Positions 52,272-60,494 of a stretch of DNA of 64,000 bases are shown here, in pieces. The notes under the pieces were generated by a model that worked only from the letters and a program-made list of their open reading frames with translations, was not told the origin of the DNA and did not search any database. Positions within the stretch are counted from its first letter, which is position 1. Each line of letters begins with the position of its first letter. Origin of the DNA: Sipunculus nudus (lineage: Eukaryota; Annelida; Sipuncula; Golfingiida; Sipunculidae); NCBI GenBank assembly GCA_026874595.1, contig JAPPUL010000076.1, forward strand, positions 620,001 through 684,000. Direction: 5' to 3'. The position numbers were made by a program, and so were the translations under genes.

Positions 52272-53399
52272 TTGCAAAACAAAAGTCTAGTTATGCTTAT
52301 TGTGTTTACTGTTGTCATGACTTTAGGCTTTAATGGGTGTAGTAACGATGGGGTAGGGAAGGGCACGAATGTCGGTACGAATGACAGCACGAATCGCGAC
52401 ACAAGTAAAGATCCTTGCAGTGAGGTGGCGATTAAGGTAGGCACGTATCCTGAATTTGATAAGATAAGAGAAAACTTGTCTTGTAATTACACGCTTACAG
52501 CAAATATTGACTTTGAAGAGAATACGAACTTTAAGCCAATAGGAACTATAGACAAACCTTTTACAGGAGTGCTAGACGGGTCAGGACATACGATAAAAAA
52601 CGTTAAAATTGAGAAGGAAACTTCTTCTTATGTAGGAGTAATTGGCTTTGCCGATGGAGCAACCATTAAGAAGTTTGTTGTTGAAAATGTAGCTATTAAA
52701 GGTAAGGATAGGGTAGGGTTTATAGGTCGTATGGATGGTGGAACAATAAGTGAGGTCCGTGTAATAAACGCTTATATAGATGCAAAGGGCTCTTACGTAG
52801 GAGGACTTGTTGGGGAGAACGGGGGCACTATAAAAAACTCATATGCAAGAGGTCTGGTTAGTGCTTCTGTTTTTTTTAATGTAGGAGGACTTGTTGGGGA
52901 GAATGGAGGTTCTATAAAAAACTCATATGCAAGAGGTCTGGTTAGAGGTTTTTTTAATGTAGGAGGACTTGTTGGGGAGAATGGGGGCACTATAAAAAGC
53001 TCATATGCAAGAGGTCTGGTTACAGGTTCTAAAGTAGGAGGACTTGTAGGCAATAACGGGGGCACTATAAAAAACTCATATGCAACCGTTGCTATAGGGG
53101 CTAAAGATGTAGGAGGGGGGCTTGCTGGTCGTAGGAGTAAGGGTAGTATTATAACAAACAGCTATTTTGATAAAGGAACTAGTATCCGAACTGCTGGTGT
53201 TGGTGATGGTGCTAATGTCCAAGTAATAGGAGTAAGCAAGGGGGCTAATATCGTAAAAAGAGATAATGAGTACTATGATACTCTAGGGACGCCTTTTGAG
53301 GATGGCGATGATGTTGAGATATTCAAGGGGTGGGATTTTGCAAGTGTATGGGATTTTGAAGCTGGCGCATGGCCTAAACTTTTATGGCAAACGAATTAA
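52272..53399 (+). CDS. GLUG-repeat surface lipoprotein (copy 5)
   Basis: Paralogue of copy 4 with the same upstream region; the homologous start position is TTG (52272), nine bases after an in-frame GTG at 52263. It is a lipoprotein (lipobox FNGC, Cys about residue 20), 375 residues. The entry domain is near-identical (NLSCNYTLTANIDFE), followed by about seven GLUG repeats, of which three read GGLVGENGGxIKxSYARGLV, nearly identical at DNA level (VNTR at 52797-53093), and the cap KGWDFASVWDFEAGAWP. Strong sequence identity of the repeats indicates recent expansion. Confidence 0.85.
   Translation: MQNKSLVMLIVFTVVMTLGFNGCSNDGVGKGTNVGTNDSTNRDTSKDPCSEVAIKVGTYPEFDKIRENLSCNYTLTANIDFEENTNFKPIGTIDKPFTGVLDGSGHTIKNVKIEKETSSYVGVIGFADGATIKKFVVENVAIKGKDRVGFIGRMDGGTISEVRVINAYIDAKGSYVGGLVGENGGTIKNSYARGLVSASVFFNVGGLVGENGGSIKNSYARGLVRGFFNVGGLVGENGGTIKSSYARGLVTGSKVGGLVGNNGGTIKNSYATVAIGAKDVGGGLAGRRSKGSIITNSYFDKGTSIRTAGVGDGANVQVIGVSKGANIVKRDNEYYDTLGTPFEDGDDVEIFKGWDFASVWDFEAGAWPKLLWQTN
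52797..53093 (+). repeat. In-gene VNTR of GLUG units (4 copies)
   Basis: Units begin with GTAGGAGGACTTG at 52797, 52881, 52959 and 53034, so lengths are 84, 78 and 75 bases, all multiples of three. Core DNA of the first three is almost identical (GGACTTGTTGGGGAGAAYGG, then ACTCATATGCAAGAGGTCTG). Length varies only in the linker, where a T8 and a T7 run encode VFF/FF. Confidence 0.92.
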
Positions 53400-53502
53400 C
53401 TCTTTAAGAGAGTGAATATGTTTTTAAGGTAGTGGCTTTTGGGGACATATCAGAATGATAAGATAAGTAGTAATATAGTAGAGTTATAGCCTTTAGTTCA
53501 TC

Positions 53503-53531
53503 AAGACAGTTGACATCCTGGGGTCTTTTTT
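53503..53531 (+). terminator. Candidate intrinsic terminator after GLUG copy 5
   Basis: AAGACAG (53503-53509) can pair with CTG plus GTCTT (up to 53527, two G bulged), followed by a short T run. It lies between the GLUG copy 5 stop and the icd SD (AAGGAGG, about 53570). The stem is weak (about 8 bp) and the call is tentative. Confidence 0.35.
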
Positions 53532-53584
53532 GTAGTTTAATATAGCTTAAATAGGCAAATCTAACCTTAAGGAGGAACAAAATA

Positions 53585-54853
53585 ATGGTATATGAAAAGG
53601 TTAAGGTACCGGATACGGGCCAAAAGATAAGGATGGGAGCAGATGGCAAGTTGAATGTACCAGATAGACCGATAGTGGCATTTATAGAAGGGGATGGGAC
53701 AGGTCCTGACATATGGAATGCATCGGTACGAGTATTTGATCATGCAGTTAAGAAAGCGTATGGAGGGAAGAAAAAGATAGAGTGGATGGAAGTATACGCA
53801 GGAGAGAAGTCGTGGAAGATGCATGGACAAACAGATGAGGGGTGGTTACCGCAGGAGACATTAGATGTAATTAATGAGTATCTGGTGGCGATAAAGGGTC
53901 CGATGACAACGCCGATAGGGGGAGGAATAAGGTCAATAAACGTGGCATTGAGGCAGAAGCTAGACCTATATACGTGTTTAAGGCCGGTAAGATGGTTTAC
54001 AGGCGTACCATCTCCGGTAAAAAGGCCATCAGATATAGACATGGTAATCTTCCGTGAAAATACAGAAGATATATACGCTGGGATAGAGTTCAAGGCGGGG
54101 ACACCGGAGGCAGAGAAACTGCTAGCTTTTTTAAAGGAATTTAATTTAGATGGTAAGGTAAGATTTCCAAAGACAGCATCATTTGGGATAAAGCCGGTGT
54201 CAGAAGAAGGAACACATAGGATAGTAAAAGCAGCAATAAACTACGCAATAGCAAACAACAGAAGTAGCGTGACCCTAGTGCACAAAGGGAACATAATGAA
54301 GTTTACAGAAGGCCATTTCATGAAATGGGGCTATGAGCTTGCCCAGAATGAGTATGGAGCAAAGCTTCTAGACGGTGGACCATGGTGCGTTATGAAGAAT
54401 CCAAAAAGCGGTAAAGAGATAGTAATAAAGGACGTGATAGCGGATGCATTTTTGCAACAGATATTAACAAGGCCAGCAGAATATAGCGTTATAGCGACAA
54501 TGAACTTGAACGGAGACTATATATCAGATGCGCTTGCAGCGGAGGTAGGTGGTATAGGGATAGCGCCTGGAGCGAATATAAATTACAATACAGGACGAGC
54601 GATATTCGAGGCAACACACGGCACAGCCCCAAAATACGCAGGACAAGATAAAGTAAACCCATCGTCAGTGATATTGTCAGGGGAGATGATGTTACGACAC
54701 ATGGGCTGGAACGAGGCAGCAGATTTAATAGTTAAAGGGCTTGAGGGAGCGATTGGGGCGAAGGTGGTAACCTATGATTTTGCACGTTTAATGGACAATG
54801 CAAAAGAGGTAAGCTGTTCTGCATTTGGGGATTGTATAAACGAGAACATGTAG
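53585..54853 (+). CDS. icd: NADP-dependent isocitrate dehydrogenase
   Basis: A 422-residue TCA-cycle enzyme. The family order is clear: [25 protein letters not shown], the phospho-regulated serine motif [16 protein letters not shown] (Ser about 117), [14 protein letters not shown], and the nucleotide and Mg region [23 protein letters not shown] with [12 protein letters not shown]. It is the E. coli-type (about 416). It has the strongest SD seen here (AAGGAGGAA) and is followed after 27 bases by rnpB. Confidence 0.97.
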   Translation: MVYEKVKVPDTGQKIRMGADGKLNVPDRPIVAFIEGDGTGPDIWNASVRVFDHAVKKAYGGKKKIEWMEVYAGEKSWKMHGQTDEGWLPQETLDVINEYLVAIKGPMTTPIGGGIRSINVALRQKLDLYTCLRPVRWFTGVPSPVKRPSDIDMVIFRENTEDIYAGIEFKAGTPEAEKLLAFLKEFNLDGKVRFPKTASFGIKPVSEEGTHRIVKAAINYAIANNRSSVTLVHKGNIMKFTEGHFMKWGYELAQNEYGAKLLDGGPWCVMKNPKSGKEIVIKDVIADAFLQQILTRPAEYSVIATMNLNGDYISDALAAEVGGIGIAPGANINYNTGRAIFEATHGTAPKYAGQDKVNPSSVILSGEMMLRHMGWNEAADLIVKGLEGAIGAKVVTYDFARLMDNAKEVSCSAFGDCINENM

Positions 54854-54862
54854 CTTAGGAGC

Positions 54863-54868
54863 TATAAT
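54863..54868 (+). promoter_or_regulatory. -10 element (TATAAT) upstream of rnpB
   Basis: A consensus TATAAT sits 12 bases before the mapped RNase P RNA 5' end. It implies a start at or near the mature end. No convincing -35 box with proper spacing is visible. Confidence 0.55.
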
Positions 54869-54880
54869 AGGTTTTAAAAT

Positions 54881-55238
54881 AAAGTAGGCAAGAGGGTCGC
54901 TGTAACTAATAAGGTTATAGAGGAAAGTCCGAGCTACATTAGGAAATAGGACCGGGTAATACCCGGGTGGAGTGATCCAACGGAAAGTGCCACAGAAAAC
55001 ATACCGCCAAAATGCTTATATATAATATAAGTAAAAGGTAAGGGTGAAAAGGTTGAGGTAAGAGCTCACCGCTTTACCAGCAATGGTAAAGGTATGGTAA
55101 ACCCTCCTAGTAGCAAGATCAAGTAAGTAGGCAAATTCCTATATAAAAAAGCCTACGGGTGGATTGCAAAATACATTAGGTAACTGATGTATAAGATAGA
55201 TGGCTCTCATAAACAGAACTCGGCTTATTGCCTGCTTT
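54881..55238 (+). ncRNA. rnpB: RNase P RNA (bacterial type A)
   Basis: The 358-base RNA shows an 11-bp P1 helix between AAAGTAGGCAA (54881) and TTGCCTGCTTT (to 55238), the CR-I/P4 strand GAGGAAAGTCCGAGCT, the P15-region GCCTAC pairing with GTAGGC, AAGAGCTCACCG and the universally conserved 3' strand ACAGAACTCGGCTTA. It is the catalytic RNA that trims tRNA 5' ends. Its 3' 136 bases are copied immediately downstream. Confidence 0.95.
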
Positions 55239-55265
55239 ATTTAAGCTATTATTTATTTAGAAGCT

Positions 55266-55401
55266 TCCTAGTAGCAAGATCAAGTAAGTAGGTAAATTCC
55301 TATATAAAAAAGCCTACGGGTGGATTGCAAAATACATTAGGCAACTGATGTATAAGATAGATGGCTCTCATAAACAGAACTCGGCTTATTGCCTGCTTTA
55401 T
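55266..55401 (+). repeat. Tandem partial duplication of the rnpB 3' domain
   Basis: A 136-base copy of 55105-55240 at offset 161, with two substitutions only: GTAGGC to GTAGGT (loses one Watson-Crick pair of a helix but stays G-U) and a TAACTG/CAACTG change. The copy keeps ACAGAACTCGGCTTA and the P1 3' strand. A 25-base spacer separates the copies. It could be a harmless duplicate, a stable RNA fragment, or an alternative 3' end. Confidence 0.95.
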
Positions 55402-55421
55402 GTCTTTCTTATATGTCTTTC

Positions 55422-56393
55422 TTAAAAGAGATTTATTTGTTTTATGGCATAAAGTAAGCTTTCATTTTTAGCAATATTTTGGCCAGCAATGTCAAAAGCA
55501 GTTCCATGGTCAACAGAGACTCTAAGAAATGGCAGGCCAAGAGATATATTTAAAGCCGAGTGCCCAGCCATAAGTTTCAAAGGGATTAGGCCCTGGTCAT
55601 GATATAAAGCAACAAAAGCATCAAACTTGTCTTCTTTAAAGATGCTATCAGGCGAGATAGGACCAAAGACATTAATATTAAGCTCTCTGGCTTTATTTAA
55701 AGCTGGTATAATAATACTTTTCTCCTCAGAGCCAAGAAGACCATCCTCACCAGCATGCGGGTTCAAGCCGCAGACGCCGATGGTATAGTTTTTATAAGGT
55801 TTAATTTTCTTTAAGAAATTGTTTGTATTAATAATAGTATTTAAGACATTAGAGAGATTAATAGAGTGTGGAACATCTTTTAGTGGGATATGAGTTGTAA
55901 CAAGGGAAACGATTAATTTAGGGCTTAGCATAAGCATGGTGGTATTTTTTGACTTTGCAAGTGTGGCAAGATATTCAGTATGGCCTTTAAAAGTTTTAAG
56001 GGAAAGAGAGATAGCTTTTTTGCTTACCGGCAAAGTGATAAGCTTTTTGATATTATAAGAACTTATTAGTTTAAAAGCAGTATTTATAGCTTGTAAAGCA
56101 AGTATGCCAGCGTTTTTGGATATGACTCCGGGTGTGATATTGTGCTTATAAGGCAAATCCAAAAGATTAATACTTGAGCTTTTAAGCGTTATCTTATCTG
56201 GGTTAATGAAGTTGTAATTTAGTTTAATACCAGCGATAGAGCAGTAGAAGTCTAGGGTTTTTTTATTAGCGATAATGATGTATTTTGAGAAGTCTTTAAA
56301 GGAGTTATGGGAGATAGTTTTTATTAACACTTCAGGCCCGATACCATTAGGGTCGCCTTGAGTAATAATGGTTAAGTTATTAAATGTATGCAT
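55422..56393 (-). CDS. pdxA: 4-hydroxythreonine-4-phosphate dehydrogenase
   Basis: A 323-residue metal-dependent enzyme of pyridoxal phosphate synthesis (DXP-dependent route). Motifs: GDPNGIGPEVLIK, FKGHTEYLA (zinc His), GLNPHAGEDGLLGSEE, and YHDQGLIPLK. The C-terminus ends shortly after FDIAGQNIA. It faces rnpB. No pdxJ or other pdx gene is in view. Confidence 0.95.
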   Translation of the reverse strand: MHTFNNLTIITQGDPNGIGPEVLIKTISHNSFKDFSKYIIIANKKTLDFYCSIAGIKLNYNFINPDKITLKSSSINLLDLPYKHNITPGVISKNAGILALQAINTAFKLISSYNIKKLITLPVSKKAISLSLKTFKGHTEYLATLAKSKNTTMLMLSPKLIVSLVTTHIPLKDVPHSINLSNVLNTIINTNNFLKKIKPYKNYTIGVCGLNPHAGEDGLLGSEEKSIIIPALNKARELNINVFGPISPDSIFKEDKFDAFVALYHDQGLIPLKLMAGHSALNISLGLPFLRVSVDHGTAFDIAGQNIAKNESLLYAIKQINLF

Positions 56394-56573
56394 GGTATTA
56401 GAGATAATAAGTTATCATAAATGGATAAGGGAGGAATGATTTTATTTTTCTAGTTAAGAAAAGTTAAGAAAACTTGACTTTTTATCTTAATAAGAATTAT
56501 CTTAGATTCTACTTTTAGTTCTACTTTTATAATAAGCATGCTAAAATGTGATAATAAGAGCTTAGAATAAATT

Positions 56574-56644
56574 GCGGGTGTAGTTTAATGGTAGAACCTC
56601 AGCCTTCCAAGCTGTTGACGAGGGTTCGATTCCCTTCACCCGCT
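56574..56644 (+). tRNA. tRNA-Gly (anticodon TCC)
   Basis: Acceptor GCGGGTG pairs with CACCCGC; anticodon loop CTTCCAA gives TCC; T-loop TTCGATT. Discriminator T, length 71, CCA not encoded. A TTGACT ... TTATCT pair at 56474-56502 lies about 70 bases upstream as a possible promoter. Confidence 0.95.
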
Positions 56645-56940
56645 AATCCTAAAATAAGTCCTGCCAAAACCTATCCTAATACAAAAGAATAATAGAGAAG
56701 CTTTATAAAAATAGTTTTGTAATTATAGAAGGTTTTAGATGCGGATTATAAAAATATTATCCTGTAAAAAAGTAATAACATATTATGTTACTCTAAGGCA
56801 ATAGGCTTTTTATGTTATTGTAAGTTTAAGATAAGGAGGATGTGGTATAAAAAAGTCTTGTGTTAAGAAGGAGCTTGAGCTGTTTATTAATTTTGAGGTG
56901 TTGTTGTAAGAGGATATTTATACCGCTAAAATGCTATAAT

Positions 56941-57393
56941 ATGCGAGTATTGATACAGAAGGTAAGCACAGCGGAGGTTGAGATAGGAGGTAGCTTATAT
57001 AGTAAGATAGGCTATGGACTTTTAGTCTTTGTAGGGTTTCGTAAAGGTGATGAGGAGAAGGATATAGATTATATGGTAAAAAAAGTACTTGAGTTACGGA
57101 TCTTTTTAGATGAAGCAGGGATTACAAATAAGACGGTAGAAGAGGTGGGCGGAGAGATTATGGTGGTATCACAGTTTACGTTATATGGTAGTTGCCGTAA
57201 AGGCAGGAGACCATCATTTAGCGAAGCTCTTAAATCTGCTGAGGCAAAAGAGCTTTATAATGTATTTGTGGATGGGCTTAAGGGGCGTGGTAGTGTTAAA
57301 ATTTGTGAAGGTAAGTTTCAGGCAAAGATGGAGGTAAAGCTAAGTAATTGTGGTCCTTATAGTTTATTGCTTGATAGCGAAAAGGTTTTGTAG
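56941..57393 (+). CDS. dtd: D-aminoacyl-tRNA deacylase
   Basis: A 150-residue Dtd that removes D-amino acids from tRNA. The ATG at 56941 gives the canonical N-terminus MRVLIQKVSTAEVEIGG. The frame is open further up to 56860, but those 27 residues (Cys/Leu/Arg rich) are not part of the family. Signatures: SQFTLYGSCRKGRRPSFSEA and C-terminal Gly-cisPro segment NCGPYSLLLDS. No SD precedes the ATG; an extended -10 (TGCTATAAT) ends at 56940, though a start seven bases downstream would fall within the gene. Whether the transcript begins upstream is unclear. Confidence 0.92.
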   Translation: MRVLIQKVSTAEVEIGGSLYSKIGYGLLVFVGFRKGDEEKDIDYMVKKVLELRIFLDEAGITNKTVEEVGGEIMVVSQFTLYGSCRKGRRPSFSEALKSAEAKELYNVFVDGLKGRGSVKICEGKFQAKMEVKLSNCGPYSLLLDSEKVL

Positions 57394-57577
57394 GGCTTGG
57401 TTTAAATAAAGAGTTAGTGTTTTTATTTTGATGTGATTTGCAGAAGATATTATTCTATGGCGATGGACTAAACAATATAAATTTAATAAATGAGGGAGTA
57501 AGAGGGAAAAACAAGTTTAATAAGGTAAAAAGACAATTACTTGGGATACAAAGCAAAGAACACGGGAGACATAAAGT

Positions 57578-59296
57578 ATGGAAGGTCAAAGCAATCTAGA
57601 AACGTTTAGATTACGTTATAAAACGTTAGCATTCAAATATCCGTCAACTTTTAATGAAGCAATAACTACAGCGTTAGTATCCGTATTTAATAGAAACGAT
57701 CCAAAGATATCATTTAGTGTCCATGAACTACAAGATTATTACGAAGATTATTATAGAAAGAAAAATAGTAGACGGGGTAAATATAGTAAGGCACGCAATC
57801 TTGATAAAAGCGATATAGCAGAGTCTACATATAACAATTTATCTATCTTACACAAAGAGAAGATAGTATATTCGTATAATGTTATATATCTTGATGAAAA
57901 TAAAACTTTAAAAGAAGTAGAAAAGTACTTTTTATCAGAGAATAAAGAGAGAGTGCAAAACAAAGCTCGAGAAAACGGTTCTAAGGCGATTTTAGATTAT
58001 CTTATTTACAAGATGTTAACAAGTAAAAAATCGTATAAAACCCTTGCAACATCAAAAAGCATACTAGGCCATTTTAAGAAGGCCTATTTTGAGGCAAATA
58101 ACTTATTATATACGCTGACAACGGAATCAAAGATAGTCTCAATACCCTTAGTAAGCCAATTTAGTAAAAACGATTCAAATCATAACTACATAGAATATCT
58201 AATACCCGGCAAAGACTCCTATGAAGATGTGCGATTATTTCTAAATGATGTATTACTACCGGAGCTTACAAGAGTCTACAAAGAGATGGATAATAAGGAA
58301 AAGCTTGACATACCGCTAATATCAGAATATAAGATAACAGAAGGAAATAAAGATAAAGTAATAAGACTTTGTCTTGCAATAATAAACCGTAAACATAAAA
58401 GGGACACAACAATAACAGTAGAAGAGTACAACATAGCAAATCTAGTAATAGATGTTTGGATAATATTAGGAGAAGATCCTTTAGATATGTTCAATACGAT
58501 AGGAGAAATAGATTTAGATATAGATGCTCTCTCACCCTTTCTTACAAAGTATATACATAATTTTAGTTCGTTTGCAAAGTCGCTAAAGTTAATGAAGAAT
58601 TTTATGGGACATCTTCCTCAACTAATCGAAAAACATGAGCTAATAAAATTCTTTGAAGGGAAGGGCTTTGATAAACAGATGGTTGAGAACTTTCTCCATC
58701 ATCTGCCAAGCAATGTAATATCATTTAATTTGTTTAAGAAACAATATTTTATAGAAAAGGGTCAGATAGTAAATTCAATAAAGCTAATAACACAAGGTAA
58801 CGGACATAAAAATACACGTCTTGGAAGGTTTCAATTTGAATTACTTGCACGTATATTCAAATATCTAGAACATACGAATAAAGACATAACTAAGTTTCTA
58901 GAAGTACTTAAGGTAACATCGCAAGAGTATAAGGAGGCAGTATTTCTTTTAGCAAATGATAGTTATACATACAATAAAGCAGATGCAGAGGTAGACAAGG
59001 AGCTTAAGAATCTAGCATTATTAATAGAACAGTCCAAAGCAGAGGATATAAGTTCGATGCTAAAAGGCCTGCCATCAAAGACAGTATATTATCCAAAAGA
59101 TTTCAAACATATAAATTCAGAGCGTACAAAGCGTGAGGTATTAAAGCGGCTTGGACTTATGTCTGTGGTTGCTAAGGACACAATGCATGAATACCACACG
59201 GTATATTTAAGAGAGCGGGATTTATCAATAAACGACATTAAATTTATAAATAAAAAGCCAAGTTACAAATCGCTTAGAATGTATTTTAACATATAA
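57578..59296 (+). CDS. Large cytoplasmic protein of unknown function
   Basis: Unrecognised, 572 residues, no signal peptide or transmembrane helix. The N-terminus has LRYKTLAFKYPSTFNEAI and a basic segment KKNSRRGKYSKARN (about 62-75), then long alpha-helical stretches with several pairs of Leu/Ile-heptads (for example YLIYKMLTSKKSYKTLATSK). No catalytic motif stands out. Codon use matches plus-strand neighbours. The C-terminal 60 residues (REVLKRLGLMSVVAKDTMHEYHTV) recall a HEYHTVYLRERD segment whose function I cannot name. It lies alone between dtd and tRNA-Lys and may be lineage-specific. Confidence 0.85.
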   Translation: MEGQSNLETFRLRYKTLAFKYPSTFNEAITTALVSVFNRNDPKISFSVHELQDYYEDYYRKKNSRRGKYSKARNLDKSDIAESTYNNLSILHKEKIVYSYNVIYLDENKTLKEVEKYFLSENKERVQNKARENGSKAILDYLIYKMLTSKKSYKTLATSKSILGHFKKAYFEANNLLYTLTTESKIVSIPLVSQFSKNDSNHNYIEYLIPGKDSYEDVRLFLNDVLLPELTRVYKEMDNKEKLDIPLISEYKITEGNKDKVIRLCLAIINRKHKRDTTITVEEYNIANLVIDVWIILGEDPLDMFNTIGEIDLDIDALSPFLTKYIHNFSSFAKSLKLMKNFMGHLPQLIEKHELIKFFEGKGFDKQMVENFLHHLPSNVISFNLFKKQYFIEKGQIVNSIKLITQGNGHKNTRLGRFQFELLARIFKYLEHTNKDITKFLEVLKVTSQEYKEAVFLLANDSYTYNKADAEVDKELKNLALLIEQSKAEDISSMLKGLPSKTVYYPKDFKHINSERTKREVLKRLGLMSVVAKDTMHEYHTVYLRERDLSINDIKFINKKPSYKSLRMYFNI

Positions 59297-59393
59297 AAAT
59301 ATAAGGATAAAGTTCTTTTTAAATGCAGAAGTGCACAAGAGAATGCACAAGAGAGTGCGTTAAATAGTAAAAAGACTTTTTAAGAAGGCTAAT

Positions 59394-59537
59394 TTATTGA
59401 GATTTTAAATTTTCGTTAGTTATCGTTTCCCCAAGGGCAATCAATTTGTTATAAGAGTGATTAAGGTTTTGTAAGATATTGTTAATCTTGTCAAGAGAGT
59501 TAACGATGTCATTTTTGTCTTCTTTAGAAATAAACAT
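59394..59537 (-). CDS. Small coiled-coil protein (47 residues)
   Basis: A 47-codon minus-strand frame: start ATG at 59537, stop TAA at 59396-59394. The product begins MFISKEDKNDIVNSLDKI and continues as an amphipathic helix with a heptad-like pattern (INNILQNLNHSYNKLIAL), ending ENLKSQ. No membrane segment. Base composition and Leu/Asn/Lys use fit a real short protein. It is isolated between the large orphan (opposite strand, convergent) and tRNA-Lys; it could be a short regulator or a chance frame. Confidence 0.45.
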   Translation of the reverse strand: MFISKEDKNDIVNSLDKINNILQNLNHSYNKLIALGETITNENLKSQ

Positions 59538-59665
59538 AAGCCATAAATACTGATATTATAAATACTGATATTAAAAGATATAAAACGTTATCGAAGTATA
59601 AAGATTTAATCTTAAGTTACTATAATAAAGAAAAGGTAATAATTGACAATTAGCTATGTTTAATA

Positions 59666-59738
59666 TGAGCCGCGAAGGATTCGAACCTTCGACCCACGCC
59701 TTAAAAGGGCGTTGCTCTACCAACTGAGCTAGCGGCCC
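59666..59738 (-). tRNA. tRNA-Lys (anticodon TTT)
   Basis: On the minus strand the acceptor GGGCCGC pairs with GCGGCTC, anticodon loop CTTTTAA gives TTT, T-loop TTCGAAT. Discriminator A; CCA not encoded; length 73. It is the substrate of the class I LysRS encoded at 8499-10073. Confidence 0.95.
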
Positions 59739-59906
59739 GATATAATGTTTTAGAAAGTTACATCTTCATTATATCTTTATTATAAAGGAGACAAAGTTAT
59801 CGTATAAGCTAAAAAAGTCAAGTAAAAAAGAGATTAATATATTACAAAACATGTTTATGAAAACCTACTAAATATTATTAGATAATAAAAAAAAGACAAA
59901 GATAAA

Positions 59907-60494
59907 ATGAATTATAAAGAAACAGTTGAAAAGATAGAAAATATCTTAAAAAGACGTAAGCGCAAGAGAGAATATAGTAAAGGAGGGAGAATTCCATCGG
60001 CAGTACTTTTGTTGCTATATTATAGAGAAGATGAGTTTTATGTGCTTTTTACAAAAAGGAGTTTATCTGTTAATTCGCATAAGGGGGAGATATCATTTCC
60101 GGGTGGGGGCTACGACTCTTTATTAGATAAAGATTTAAAAGAGTGCGTGTTACGGGAAGTATATGAAGAAATAGGTGTTAAATCAAGCGATATAGAAATA
60201 CTTGGAATGCTTGATGATATAAAAACTCAAAATAGTTATTATGTTATAAGTCCCTTTGTGGGCGTAATGCCTTATCCGTATGACTTTAAGATAAAGTACG
60301 CCGAGGTAGAGCGAATAATAAGCGTGCCACTTTGTAAGTTTTTTGAGGAGTCAAGATATAAGGAGCACAAAGTATATGGGAAAGATTTTGTGCATTTTTA
60401 TTATAAAGACATAGTGATCTGGGGAGCAACAGGTATAATATTGAATCAATTTCTATTGGAGGTATTTGATTTTACTAAAAATGCTAATCATTAA
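59907..60494 (+). CDS. Nudix hydrolase, probable coenzyme A diphosphatase
   Basis: A 195-residue Nudix enzyme. The Nudix box is GGGYDSLLDKDLKECVLREVYEEIGV (26 residues at about 69-94, shown here as the pattern G-x5-E-x7-REUxEExGU), with REVYEEIG intact. The flanking HKGEISFPGG and DDIKTQNSYYVISPFVGVMP match the CoA diphosphatase (NudL/YeaB/PCD1) branch. It should hydrolyse CoA to 3',5'-ADP and phosphopantetheine. The 3' end overlaps the next gene (dacB) by 29 bases. Confidence 0.85.
   Translation: MNYKETVEKIENILKRRKRKREYSKGGRIPSAVLLLLYYREDEFYVLFTKRSLSVNSHKGEISFPGGGYDSLLDKDLKECVLREVYEEIGVKSSDIEILGMLDDIKTQNSYYVISPFVGVMPYPYDFKIKYAEVERIISVPLCKFFEESRYKEHKVYGKDFVHFYYKDIVIWGATGIILNQFLLEVFDFTKNANH

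Noticed and set aside
53510-53543. Sigma-70 promoter (TTGACA) before icd
   Set aside because: The only -10-like TAATAT lies 22 bases away, too far. The TTGACA falls inside the candidate terminator hairpin.
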